From Belliella calami (GTDB lineage: Bacteria; Bacteroidota; Bacteroidia; Cytophagales; Cyclobacteriaceae), in the NCBI RefSeq assembly GCF_022549695.1, contig NZ_JAKZGS010000002.1, positions 491,792 to 555,791 on the forward strand: a stretch of 64,000 nucleotides of DNA, in the 5' to 3' direction. Position 1 is the first letter of the stretch, and each line of letters begins with the position of its first letter. The notes under the pieces are model-generated. The model was not told where the DNA came from. It searched no databases and saw nothing but the letters and a program-made list of their open reading frames with translations. Of the stretch, positions 27,312-35,689 are shown in pieces. Both the position numbers and the translations under genes were made by a program.

Positions 27312-28760
27312 CTATTCAACTAATTCACTAGAATCTGAATTAAGATAAAATCTCGGGTGAAAGTTCACCATAAAGACTTCTTTTGTCGCTCGGGTCACTG
27401 CTGTGTAGAGCCATCTGATGTATTCATGATCAACTTGCTCTTCTGTGAGATAGCCTTGATCGACAAATACAGCAGCCCACTGCCCCCCTTGTGATTTGTG
27501 ACATGTCAATGCATATGCAAACTTTATTTGCAAGGCTGAAAGATAAGGATCTTTTTTGATCAAATCCATCCTTTCTGTTTTATTGGCTACATCGGCATAG
27601 TCTTCTGATACCTGCTGGTAGAGACTTTTATATGCTTCCGGACTCAGAGAGGGCGTCGGACTGTGCAATGTATCCAATATGACTTTTGCTTCGAAATTAG
27701 GCTCCTCAGGATAATCTATCAACCTCAGCTCCAATGTCGCAAATCTCAAGCCATATAATTCTTCAAAAGAACGAATTTTTGCAACTTCTACAAAATCTCC
27801 ATTGGCTAAAAAATTCACCTTATCAGAATCTGCCATATAGGTGTAATTATTTTTTACAATCATCAGCATATCTCCTGCAGAAATCTCTTCTTCATAGAAA
27901 TGGATTGTCCTCCTGATATACTCGTTGTATTGCACTGCCATTTTATTTGAGCGGGTGATGATGATGGTATTTTCCACATCATATTTGCCATAAGCATACC
28001 GCAAGCCATCTTCCAATCTTTCCCCTGTCATTTTGAAAAAATCTTTAAACCCTTTGGTTGAAAAACCTATCACAGGCTTTTCTTTCAATACCTCTCCTCG
28101 AAGAAGTGTCGCATTATATAGAATACCAGAGTTCAACTGTTGCCGCATTACTTCCCTCAGTTCTGTATCTTCTACAGCCAGTCGAAAATTCCGAATCAAA
28201 TAACTCTTGTCCAGAGCTGGACTTTGTGTACTACCAACTGGTGGAAGCTGTGCGGTATCGCCCACTAGTAAAAGTCGATTTGTCGATTCTTGAAAAACAT
28301 ACCGAACCAAATCCCTCAACAAGCTTCCTGCCCCATCATCTGCAAGCATGGAAGCTTCATCTATTATAAATACGGTATTTTTGTAATAATTTTTCATCAA
28401 ATCAAACCCCATAGACAATTCTGGCGAATTGCCTTTTGGTCTATAGATGATTTTGTGGATAGTAAAACCTGATTTTCCTGAATAGTTGCTCATTACCTTT
28501 GCTGCACGACCGGTAGGTGCCAGTAGCAGGGATTTCATATTCAACCTAGGCAAAGATTTCACCAAAGCAGAGATGACAGAAGTCTTCCCTGTACCTGCAT
28601 AACCGCGCAAGATGAAAGTTAGGCCTTCCTTATTTTCTTGATTTAAGAAATTATCCATTTTTTGAAAAAATGTATTTTGCCCCGAAGTAGGTTCATGCGG
28701 AAAATTTCTTTGGAGTAAAATAGAAGGCTTTGTTTGGACTTGCTTATCTTTATTGTTCAT
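27312..28760 (-). CDS. SF1B DNA helicase, RecD/Dda-like
   Basis: 482 residues. Motif I GYAGTGKTSVISAL (about 49-62), motif II FIIDEASML, motif III LLLVGDTAQLPPVG, and the C-terminal UvrD-like motifs ALTCHKSQGGQW and YTAVTRATKEV. It is a stand-alone 5'-3' helicase without RecB/RecC nearby, likely in repair or fork rescue. Its start is only 22 bp from the divergent NUDIX start, so one or both promoters must lie in coding DNA. Confidence 0.9.
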   Translation of the reverse strand: MNNKDKQVQTKPSILLQRNFPHEPTSGQNTFFQKMDNFLNQENKEGLTFILRGYAGTGKTSVISALVKSLPRLNMKSLLLAPTGRAAKVMSNYSGKSGFTIHKIIYRPKGNSPELSMGFDLMKNYYKNTVFIIDEASMLADDGAGSLLRDLVRYVFQESTNRLLLVGDTAQLPPVGSTQSPALDKSYLIRNFRLAVEDTELREVMRQQLNSGILYNATLLRGEVLKEKPVIGFSTKGFKDFFKMTGERLEDGLRYAYGKYDVENTIIITRSNKMAVQYNEYIRRTIHFYEEEISAGDMLMIVKNNYTYMADSDKVNFLANGDFVEVAKIRSFEELYGLRFATLELRLIDYPEEPNFEAKVILDTLHSPTPSLSPEAYKSLYQQVSEDYADVANKTERMDLIKKDPYLSALQIKFAYALTCHKSQGGQWAAVFVDQGYLTEEQVDHEYIRWLYTAVTRATKEVFMVNFHPRFYLNSDSSELVE

Positions 28761-28782
28761 TTGTCACGAATCTAAGTCAATT

Positions 28783-29286
28783 ATGACGAAATTGGAAAAA
28801 GAAATTGAGGAGAAATTTGGCGGAAGGCTTAGAACAAGAGTAAATGGTGTTTTGATCCAAAATGAAAAAATTTTGCTACTCAAACATAAAATGGGGGGAA
28901 ACAAGTACTTTTGGAGTGTTCCCGGTGGTGGGATGAAGTATGGGAGTTCGGCTACTGAAAATCTGAAAAGAGAATTTTTGGAAGAAACAGGGTTAGAAAT
29001 AGAAATTAAAAGGTTTATTTGTACTTCAGAACATTTAGCTCCTCCACTCCATGCCATAGAACTCTTTTTTGAGGTAGAAGTCACAGGCGGCGAATTCAAA
29101 ATGGGAAAAGACCCAGAGCTCAGTGATGAGTTTCAATTGATCACAGAAATGAGGTTTTTTGACATTGAAAATATTGCGTTTATCAAAAAAGAAGAGAAAC
29201 ATCACTTATTTTGGGGAATAAAATCACTCAATGATGTGAGAATATGGAAAGGATATTTTAATTTTGAAAATAATTGTCTAAAATAG
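28783..29286 (+). CDS. NUDIX hydrolase
   Basis: 167 residues from ATG at 28783 (MTKLEKEIEEKFGGR); a longer frame from 28753 overlaps the helicase start and is less likely. The NUDIX box reads GGMKYGSSATENLKREFLEE(TGL): the catalytic REFLEE part is intact but the first box Glu is Ser. The family hydrolyses nucleoside-diphosphate derivatives; substrate unknown. Cytoplasmic. Confidence 0.85.
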   Translation: MTKLEKEIEEKFGGRLRTRVNGVLIQNEKILLLKHKMGGNKYFWSVPGGGMKYGSSATENLKREFLEETGLEIEIKRFICTSEHLAPPLHAIELFFEVEVTGGEFKMGKDPELSDEFQLITEMRFFDIENIAFIKKEEKHHLFWGIKSLNDVRIWKGYFNFENNCLK

Positions 29287-29342
29287 CACTTTGAAATTTA
29301 TAGCACCATCAACCTTATTTAGCAGATTAAATCAATCCGAAA

Positions 29343-29924
29343 ATGACATTAACTAGAATTTTATCGATTGTGTTCTTACTAGGGGCACTTTACCTAGGTT
29401 ACAGACTTTACGACTCTGTGGACAGTGTAGTAGAAGAAGAAAAAAGAATAGCCCAAACGGAAGCTAGAATCATTGAAAAGCTGCAGATGCTTAGAGATGC
29501 CCAGCTTGCCTATGTGGCAACTAACAAGGAATATGCGGGGAATTGGAATGAATTGAAAAAATTCATCCAAGACGGTGAAATTTGGTTAGTTCAAAGAAAA
29601 GAAACTACGACTTTATTGGATTATGGTAAAGAGGAAACTACTGTTTCATTTGATACTTTGGGTTCAGTAAATGTTATGGATTCCCTTTTCAACACGAGGA
29701 AGTATCCTGATTTCAACCTTGAAGCATTGAATGTGGTTCCTGGTTCAGGAGGTAAGACTTTTGAATTCTTTGCTGACAAAGTAGAAAGAAACCAAAGAGA
29801 AATTCCTGTATTCGAAATCAGAGATCCAGAACCAGTAAATCCAAAAAGGCAAGCTAACAACAAAGAGAAAGCTTTGAGAGTGGGTTCAAGAACTGATTCG
29901 TCTACTGCTGGTAACTGGGAGTAA
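29343..29924 (+). CDS. Membrane-anchored protein of unknown function
   Basis: 193 residues: one N-terminal membrane helix (LSIVFLLGALYLGYRLY), a short coiled coil (EEEKRIAQTEARIIEKLQMLRDAQ), then a conserved soluble part (YVATNKEYAGNWNELKKFIQDGEIWLVQR). The layout resembles a pilin-like or periplasmic adaptor protein, but I cannot name a family. It precedes DUF3822 and coaD, an arrangement I recall as common in Bacteroidota. The stop is two bases before the next start. Confidence 0.6.
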   Translation: MTLTRILSIVFLLGALYLGYRLYDSVDSVVEEEKRIAQTEARIIEKLQMLRDAQLAYVATNKEYAGNWNELKKFIQDGEIWLVQRKETTTLLDYGKEETTVSFDTLGSVNVMDSLFNTRKYPDFNLEALNVVPGSGGKTFEFFADKVERNQREIPVFEIRDPEPVNPKRQANNKEKALRVGSRTDSSTAGNWE

Positions 29925-29926
29925 TC

Positions 29927-30754
29927 TTGGCTGACTCTGTAGAAAATATTCAAGAAAACATTTACAGCGATAAATTTGACACTTCTTCGGTGTCAAGTTT
30001 ATCGCTTTTCTTGTTTGATGAAAAATACATCCTGCTAGCCAAAGATGTAAATAATCAAGTTTCAGCTATTCATCAAAAATTCTTTTCTGATCTCAAATCA
30101 TTGCAATTTGTATTGGAAAGGGATAAGCTTTTTGCAATAGCTGTACCTACCAAAATCTTCCTTTTTCATAAGTCATACGCACTAATTCCGGGTGTGATTT
30201 TTGAAGCTAACCACGTTGATTTATACTTGGATTTTTCTGACAAAAGTTCTCAGGAAATCAGCTTTTTGTATTCGAGCCTGGATAGCAACAATATATATGT
30301 AGTTTCCAAAATTGAAAACAACCTTAAAAGCACATTTGAAATAAACAAAACCAAAATCACCTATCATCATGGATCCTGTTCTTTTCTTTCCTATGCTTTG
30401 GCAAATAAGAACAGTTATCTAAATCAAGAAGTATTGATCTCTGTTTTTGGTCAGAATTTTTATATTGCAGCATTCAAAAATCAGGAATTGGCATCTTTCA
30501 ATGTTTTTGAAACAGAAAACAAAGAAGGCTTGATGAAGTATCTGTTTGGAGTTACTCATCAACTCGATTTTGATAGGAAATATTGCAGAATATCACTCAT
30601 GGGCGAATACTCACAAATGGGCATTGATCAGGAATTTGGCAATACCTATTACAAGAATTTTGTTCTTACCCAACCCACTCCAAACCAACAATACTTAGAA
30701 GGTGCGGAAATCTTTAAAAACTCAAACTTCTTTGAAGGATTTTGGGAGTTTTAA
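29927..30754 (+). CDS. DUF3822 protein (actin/FtsA-like fold family)
   Basis: 275 residues. The family is confined to Bacteroidota; a structural relationship to actin-like ATPases has been proposed, but no function is known. Features include SLSLFLFDEKYILLA and NKSYALIPGV-like text, and a C-terminal YFGVTHQL region. No ATG fits the N-terminus: TTG at 29927, two bases after the previous stop, is the likely start. It lies between the anchored protein and coaD. Confidence 0.75.
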   Translation: MADSVENIQENIYSDKFDTSSVSSLSLFLFDEKYILLAKDVNNQVSAIHQKFFSDLKSLQFVLERDKLFAIAVPTKIFLFHKSYALIPGVIFEANHVDLYLDFSDKSSQEISFLYSSLDSNNIYVVSKIENNLKSTFEINKTKITYHHGSCSFLSYALANKNSYLNQEVLISVFGQNFYIAAFKNQELASFNVFETENKEGLMKYLFGVTHQLDFDRKYCRISLMGEYSQMGIDQEFGNTYYKNFVLTQPTPNQQYLEGAEIFKNSNFFEGFWEF

Positions 30755-30769
30755 CATCCAATTTCAATT

Positions 30770-31225
30770 ATGAAAAAAACAGCCATTTTCCCAGGTTCAT
30801 TCGATCCTTTCACCAATGGGCATCATGATATTGTATTAAGAGCTCTTAATATTTTTGACAAAGTAATAATTGGTATTGGATATAATTCATCCAAAAAGAA
30901 TAGATACTTTGACATCGATATGATGGTCGAGAAAATCAAAAGTGTCTATCGAGAAAATCCAAGGGTAGAAGTTATTGTCTATAACGAGCTTACTGCTACA
31001 CTGGCAAAAAAGCATAAGGCCGGTTTTTTGGTAAGAGGGCTAAGAAATACGACAGACTTTGAGTATGAAAATACGATCAGTCACATGAATAGAAATCTCA
31101 ACCCCGACCTAGAGACTGTTTTTTTGATCACCTCGCCTGATTATGCAGCTATCAGCTCCACCATCATTAGAGAAGTCCACAGGTTTGATGCTGATATCAA
31201 CAAATACTTACCTTACGAAGTCTGA
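30770..31225 (+). CDS. coaD: Phosphopantetheine adenylyltransferase
   Basis: 151 residues, normal for CoaD. It makes dephospho-CoA from ATP and phosphopantetheine. The nucleotidyltransferase motif is FPGSFDPFTNGH (about 7-18); VRGLRNTTDFEYE and the C-terminal ISSTIIRE (ISST..R) are the other signatures. It follows DUF3822 by 15 bp and its 3' end overlaps the convergent NUDIX gene by 13 bp. Confidence 0.98.
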   Translation: MKKTAIFPGSFDPFTNGHHDIVLRALNIFDKVIIGIGYNSSKKNRYFDIDMMVEKIKSVYRENPRVEVIVYNELTATLAKKHKAGFLVRGLRNTTDFEYENTISHMNRNLNPDLETVFLITSPDYAAISSTIIREVHRFDADINKYLPYEV

Positions 31226-31899
31226 ACCTTCGGCATCATCTTCAAAAATCTTTTGTACAGATAACGCATAGATGGATAAGAGTTAACCAGAGCTATTTTT
31301 GCTTCGTGGTGCAAAAGCCATCTTATATCCTCTATACCTTCCTCACGCTGAGGCTTCATTTCTTTATCGTTGGTATTCTCCATCGCAAACCAATAGGTTT
31401 TCTTCAGAATGCTTTTCCTATTGTGGGTATATGTGTGCCAGGTTTTGCAGACTTCCTTTCCGATCTTTACCTGAATAGCACATTCTTCTTCTACCTCTCT
31501 AACAGCGCACTCCTCTGGACTTTCACCTTTTTCAAACTTCCCTTTTGGTAGGTCCCATTTTCCTAGGCGGTGAATAAACAAAACCTTATCTCCTTTCGTC
31601 ACAACCCCTCCAGCAGCTTTGATGATCGTAAATCTACTTTTGATAAATTTCTTTGTAGCTTCCTTGTCTTTTGTCACCAAAACCACAGAGTCGAGATTTT
31701 TTAGTTTTCTAGTCCTCATCAAATAGAGCAATTTGATAATGATGTCTTTAGAAGGATTTGTGATCAATACATCATCGTGAAAATCTATCGTAGAAGGCAG
31801 ATCAGCTGGGTTCTCATAGATGCACTCAAATGTCCTATCATCTGATAATTCTTGCGGACTAAGAATGTCCAAAGGCTTGTCATTAATAAAAATCTTCAT
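31213..31899 (-). CDS. NUDIX hydrolase with an N-terminal extension
   Basis: 228 residues from ATG at 31899; a start at 31920 would add seven residues. Residues 1-95 form a separate domain with no known family (KIFINDKPLDIL...VVLVTKDKEATKKFI). The NUDIX box GKFEKGESPEECAVREVEEECAI is complete except that the last Gly is Cys. A common Bacteroidota arrangement places it beside coaD and pyrE. Substrate unknown. Convergent overlap with coaD. Confidence 0.85.
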   Translation of the reverse strand: MKIFINDKPLDILSPQELSDDRTFECIYENPADLPSTIDFHDDVLITNPSKDIIIKLLYLMRTRKLKNLDSVVLVTKDKEATKKFIKSRFTIIKAAGGVVTKGDKVLFIHRLGKWDLPKGKFEKGESPEECAVREVEEECAIQVKIGKEVCKTWHTYTHNRKSILKKTYWFAMENTNDKEMKPQREEGIEDIRWLLHHEAKIALVNSYPSMRYLYKRFLKMMPKVQTS

Positions 31900-32004
31900 G
31901 GTGTGGGATATTTTTACCAATAGCGTTTACATACAAATCCAAAAATGCAGAAAAAAAATCAGCATCCACAATCCCGCTTGATATTTATCTACTATTTTTG
32001 AGAT

Positions 32005-32652
32005 ATGAAATTATTTGACAAAACCGTAGCTGCAGAAGTTGCATCAAAACTTCTTGAGATTAAAGCCATCAGACTTCAACCAGAGAAACCCTTTACTTGG
32101 GCTTCCGGTTGGAAATCACCAATTTATTGCGATAATAGGCTTTCATTATCTTTCCCTAAAGTGAGGGATTTAATAAAAGAAAATTTGATAAAAGCCATTC
32201 AACATCACTTTGCTGGTGTAGAAGCTATAGCTGGTGTAGCGACAGCAGGAATACCACAGGGAGCCTTGCTTGCTGATGCTTTGGGAATACCATTTGTTTA
32301 TGTCCGTTCCAAACCAAAAGGCCATGGAATGGAAAATATGATAGAAGGTAAAATTACCCCAGGCCAGAAAGTAGTTGTCGTTGAAGATTTGGTTTCTACT
32401 GGAGGAAGTTCTCTCAAAGCTGTTCTTGACTTAAAAGATGCAGGATTTGAGGTCTTGGGGATGGTAGCCATTTTTACTTATGGATTTGACATTGCAACAG
32501 AAAATTTCAAAAATGCAGGAGTAGAATTGGTTTGTTTGAGTGATTATGCAGCCATGCTTCCACAAGCCCTAGCCAAAGATTATATAGATGATGATGAAAC
32601 ACTCGCCTCTCTAGTAGAATGGAGAAAAGACCCAAGTATCTGGGGGAAATAA
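32005..32652 (+). CDS. pyrE: Orotate phosphoribosyltransferase
   Basis: 215 residues. It joins orotate to PRPP in pyrimidine synthesis. The PRPP-binding loop is VVVVEDLVSTGGSS (about 120-133) and the N-terminal loop FTWASGWKSPIYCDNR is typical. Divergent from the NUDIX gene. It is the last gene before the duplicated repeat block. Confidence 0.97.
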   Translation: MKLFDKTVAAEVASKLLEIKAIRLQPEKPFTWASGWKSPIYCDNRLSLSFPKVRDLIKENLIKAIQHHFAGVEAIAGVATAGIPQGALLADALGIPFVYVRSKPKGHGMENMIEGKITPGQKVVVVEDLVSTGGSSLKAVLDLKDAGFEVLGMVAIFTYGFDIATENFKNAGVELVCLSDYAAMLPQALAKDYIDDDETLASLVEWRKDPSIWGK

Positions 32653-32662
32653 TGTAAAGTCA

Positions 32663-33060
32663 ATTAGTCAATTAAGTTGATTTGTTAAATTAGTCATTGA
32701 CTCTTCTAGTTTAACCACGGAGAACACAAAGAATGCACGGAGATCACAAGGGAATTGAAATTCAGAATAATTCTCTTGTACACTTTGTGACCCTTGTGAA
32801 AACCTTAGTGTTCCTTGTGGTTAATTTTTGGTATATATTTCAGACCTTTTGTTCTATTCCAACATTCTCAGATAACAGGGCTACGCCCCTAAAATCATCT
32901 GGATCCATACTTTTCTACGAAGAACTGTGGGCTCTGCCCCCCAAAATAATTTTCAAAGATGATTTTACTTAATAAATTAGAAACTGGGGCGTTAGCCCTA
33001 CGATCTTCGTAGAAAAAAAGATTCTAACAAAGCCCTGAGGGGCGTAGCCCTGATTTCTTC
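32663..33060. repeat. Duplicated intergenic block, copy 1
   Basis: A 398-bp block repeated almost identically at 33092-33488. It consists of a hairpin (32711-32824: TTAACCAC..AACAC and GTGTTCC..GTGGTTAA) and a palindromic element bounded by AGGGCTACGCCCC (32877) and GGGGCGTAGCCCT (ends 33051). Small open frames in it come from the repeat text. Confidence 0.9.
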
Positions 33061-33091
33061 TGATACAGATAGTTATTAAGTTAATTTAGGG

Positions 33092-33488
33092 ATTAGTCAA
33101 TTAAGTTGATTTGTTAAATTAGTCATTGACTCTTCTAGTTTAACCTCGGAAAACACAAAGAATACACGGAGATCACAAGGGAATTGATTTTCATAATAAT
33201 TCCCTTGTACACTTTGTGACCCTTGTGAAAACCTTAGTGTTCCTTGTGGTTAATTTTTGGTATATATTTCAGACCTTTTGTTCTATTCCAACATTCTCAG
33301 ATAACAGGGCTCCGCCCCTAAAATCATCTGGATCCATACTTTTCTACGAAGAACTGTGGGCTCTGCCCCCCAAAATAATTTTCAAAGATGATTTCACTTA
33401 ATAAATTAGAAACTGGGGCGTTAGCCCTACGATCTTCGTAGAAAAAAAATTCTATCAAAGCCCTGAGGGGCGTAGCCCTGATTTCTTT
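33092..33488. repeat. Duplicated intergenic block, copy 2
   Basis: Near-identical direct repeat of 32663-33060 with an offset of 429 bp (for example ACCTCGGAAAACAC where copy 1 has ACCACGGAGAACAC). It ends just before the endonuclease-fold gene. The hairpin is at 33140-33253. Confidence 0.9.
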
Positions 33489-33503
33489 TCTGGTTTTTTT
33501 GTG

Positions 33504-34301
33504 CTAATCCTTCAATTTGACTTTGATGACAACAGGTAAATGGTCTGAATAGGCGACTTCAAAGACCTCCACTGAAACAATCTCCCAGTGAGAATCTTTG
33601 TCCAACCAAAAATAATCTAGCCTTTTATTCAAGTCTTTGGATGAATATGTGAGTTGGGGATCACCGAAATCCAATGCTGCATCTGTAAAATGATCAGAAA
33701 TAACATTGTAGGTAGCCTCTTCCGAAGTGAAATTAAAATCACCCGTCAAAATAGCTGGGGAATCAGACTCCATCAGTATTCGAATGCTTTCCTTTGCCTG
33801 TGCCATTCTATTTTCTTCAAATTCATGGCAGAAATGAGTCCCTGCAAACAGTAGTTTATTCTTTTCTAATTCCACTTCAGCAACAGCTATACTTCTCCCC
33901 TCACCTCCATGTGGAGTTGGTAATGAAAAACTTTTGAATGATACCGGTAAACTGCTCAGCAGACCTTCTCCATATCCACCCTCAGAGTAATCAATGGCTT
34001 TGGCAAAAAAAGATTGCATTCCAGTCATTTCCCCTAACTCCTTCATCACATCCAGCTTTTTGCCGTCATTAAACCCCTGAGTTCTGACTGTCATGCTATC
34101 AATTTCTTGGAAAGCCACCAAATCAGGCTTTATTTCTAGAATCAAATCAGCAATTTCTCTAAGGTTACTTTTACCCAAGTTGTAAGGATCTTCACCATGA
34201 TAAATATTGTAAGTCATCAAAGTGAGTTCAGTTGCCTTTTGGGCTTGACTACAAAAAGAAAATAAAAGAAATAGATTAAGAAAGAAGAGTCTGTAGTACA
34301 T
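33504..34301 (-). CDS. Secreted endonuclease/exonuclease/phosphatase-family protein
   Basis: 265 residues from ATG at 34301. Signal peptide (LFFLNLFLLFSFCSQAQ) followed by the EEP fold: LMTYNIYHGED (Asn), VAFQEID (Glu), GTHFCHEFEENR, LTGDFNFTSEE (Asp/Asn) and AYSDHLPVV (Asp-His). Substrate may be nucleic acid, phosphoester or sphingomyelin-like lipid. It is the last gene of the polysaccharide-locus run, 30 bp or more after GH88, so its role there is unclear. Confidence 0.85.
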   Translation of the reverse strand: MYYRLFFLNLFLLFSFCSQAQKATELTLMTYNIYHGEDPYNLGKSNLREIADLILEIKPDLVAFQEIDSMTVRTQGFNDGKKLDVMKELGEMTGMQSFFAKAIDYSEGGYGEGLLSSLPVSFKSFSLPTPHGGEGRSIAVAEVELEKNKLLFAGTHFCHEFEENRMAQAKESIRILMESDSPAILTGDFNFTSEEATYNVISDHFTDAALDFGDPQLTYSSKDLNKRLDYFWLDKDSHWEIVSVEVFEVAYSDHLPVVIKVKLKD

Positions 34302-34360
34302 CGTTTTATAATTTGGGTTAGAAACTACCAAACTAACAAATTTTCGAATTCGAAAGAATA

Positions 34361-35653
34361 TTAATCTAAATTATCTTTCATTTTCTTATACCTCAACAAT
34401 GCTTCCAAGAAATAATAATCTGCATAAATCAAAGGCACATCCACTTCATTGCCACTTGGGAGATTTCCTGTGCTATGTTTGAGTAGAAAATATGGGTTAG
34501 CATCGCCCGAATTCAAATAGGCCTCAGAGCTTAATGATTTCAGCATTTTCTCTGCAGCATCGAAGTACTTTTTCTTTTGCTCATCATCTACATAAGTCGA
34601 TAATTCCAACAAGGCCGAAGCAGTAATTGCAGCAGCAGAAGCATCTCTTGGCTGCTCCTCGAATTTTGTAGGATCAAAATCCCAATCAGGATGATATCCA
34701 TCTTCTCCAACATTGAAATCCCAAATAGGAATCATGTCTTCAGGAAGCTTCGGATGTTCTAGGAAAAAATCAGCCAATCCAACAGCTGTTTCCAAAAACT
34801 GATTATCTTGAGTAGCCCTGTACATGGTCGTAAATCCATAAATCCCCCATGCTTGTCCCCTAGCCCATGTGGAATTATCTGAAAACCCCTGCAATGTTTG
34901 TTGATGAAGAACATCTCCATTTTTGGGATCATAATTGACCACATGGTAGGTACTGAAATCATCTCTGATGTGGTTTTTCATCGTCTGTGTAGCATGTTGG
35001 ATTGCCACTTCGTAAAACGAGGAATCTCCAGTGATCTCAGTGGCATAGAAAAGCAGCTCCAGATTCATCATATTGTCCATGATGACAGGGTATTCCCAGG
35101 TATTGATATCTCCTTTTGATTTTCTTTTGTTCCAAGATTGAATACTTCCAACCACAGGAGAGTATCTTTTCACCAAAGATTTTGCAGACTCAATCAAAAT
35201 CTGATCATATTCATATTTTTTCTCAAATCTCAAAGCATTCCCGTAGCTGCAAAACATCATAAAACCTATGTCATGATGACTTGTATTGAATTGATTGGGT
35301 TCTAGTGAATGTGTCCACTCCAAAGCCGCTTGCTTCCATTGATCATCTTCAGTGTATTCATACATATACCAAAGTATCCCAGGCCAAAATCCACCAGTCC
35401 ATTCATCTATTTGTAAGTATTTAATAGTGCCGTCAGGATTGATTGCATGGGGATAGTCGGTGAAGTTACCGCTCGTTGTTTTGAGTAAATTGCTGTATAA
35501 AGGCTTTGCAGCCTGAAAACTTTGATCAACGAAATCAACGTTGGATTCCTCCATTTGAATTTCTTCTTTTTCCTTTTTCGAGCATCCAAAACTTAAATGG
35601 AATACCAAGCCCAAAAGAAAGAAACAAGAGATTTTATTATTAAGAATCTTCAT
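34361..35653 (-). CDS. Unsaturated glucuronyl hydrolase, glycoside hydrolase family 88
   Basis: 430 residues, lipoprotein (lipobox LSFGC, Cys 24). GH88 enzymes release delta-4,5-unsaturated uronate from oligosaccharides made by polysaccharide lyases. The (alpha/alpha)6 barrel signature and catalytic Asp appear in SHHDIGFMMFCSYGNA, with the second Asp in YPVIMDNMMNLELLFYA. Also GQAWGIYGFTTMYR and PDWDFDP. Periplasmic or outer-surface location. Belongs to the minus-strand locus run and fits a uronate-containing glycan. Confidence 0.9.
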   Translation of the reverse strand: MKILNNKISCFFLLGLVFHLSFGCSKKEKEEIQMEESNVDFVDQSFQAAKPLYSNLLKTTSGNFTDYPHAINPDGTIKYLQIDEWTGGFWPGILWYMYEYTEDDQWKQAALEWTHSLEPNQFNTSHHDIGFMMFCSYGNALRFEKKYEYDQILIESAKSLVKRYSPVVGSIQSWNKRKSKGDINTWEYPVIMDNMMNLELLFYATEITGDSSFYEVAIQHATQTMKNHIRDDFSTYHVVNYDPKNGDVLHQQTLQGFSDNSTWARGQAWGIYGFTTMYRATQDNQFLETAVGLADFFLEHPKLPEDMIPIWDFNVGEDGYHPDWDFDPTKFEEQPRDASAAAITASALLELSTYVDDEQKKKYFDAAEKMLKSLSSEAYLNSGDANPYFLLKHSTGNLPSGNEVDVPLIYADYYFLEALLRYKKMKDNLD

Positions 35654-35689
35654 AATTATGTCAATTTTTCATTGTAAATAGCTGTTTGA

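Noticed and set aside
32733..33401. Two near-identical small plus-strand frames (32733-32972 and 33216-33401)
   Set aside because: Both are the translated text of the duplicated repeat block.
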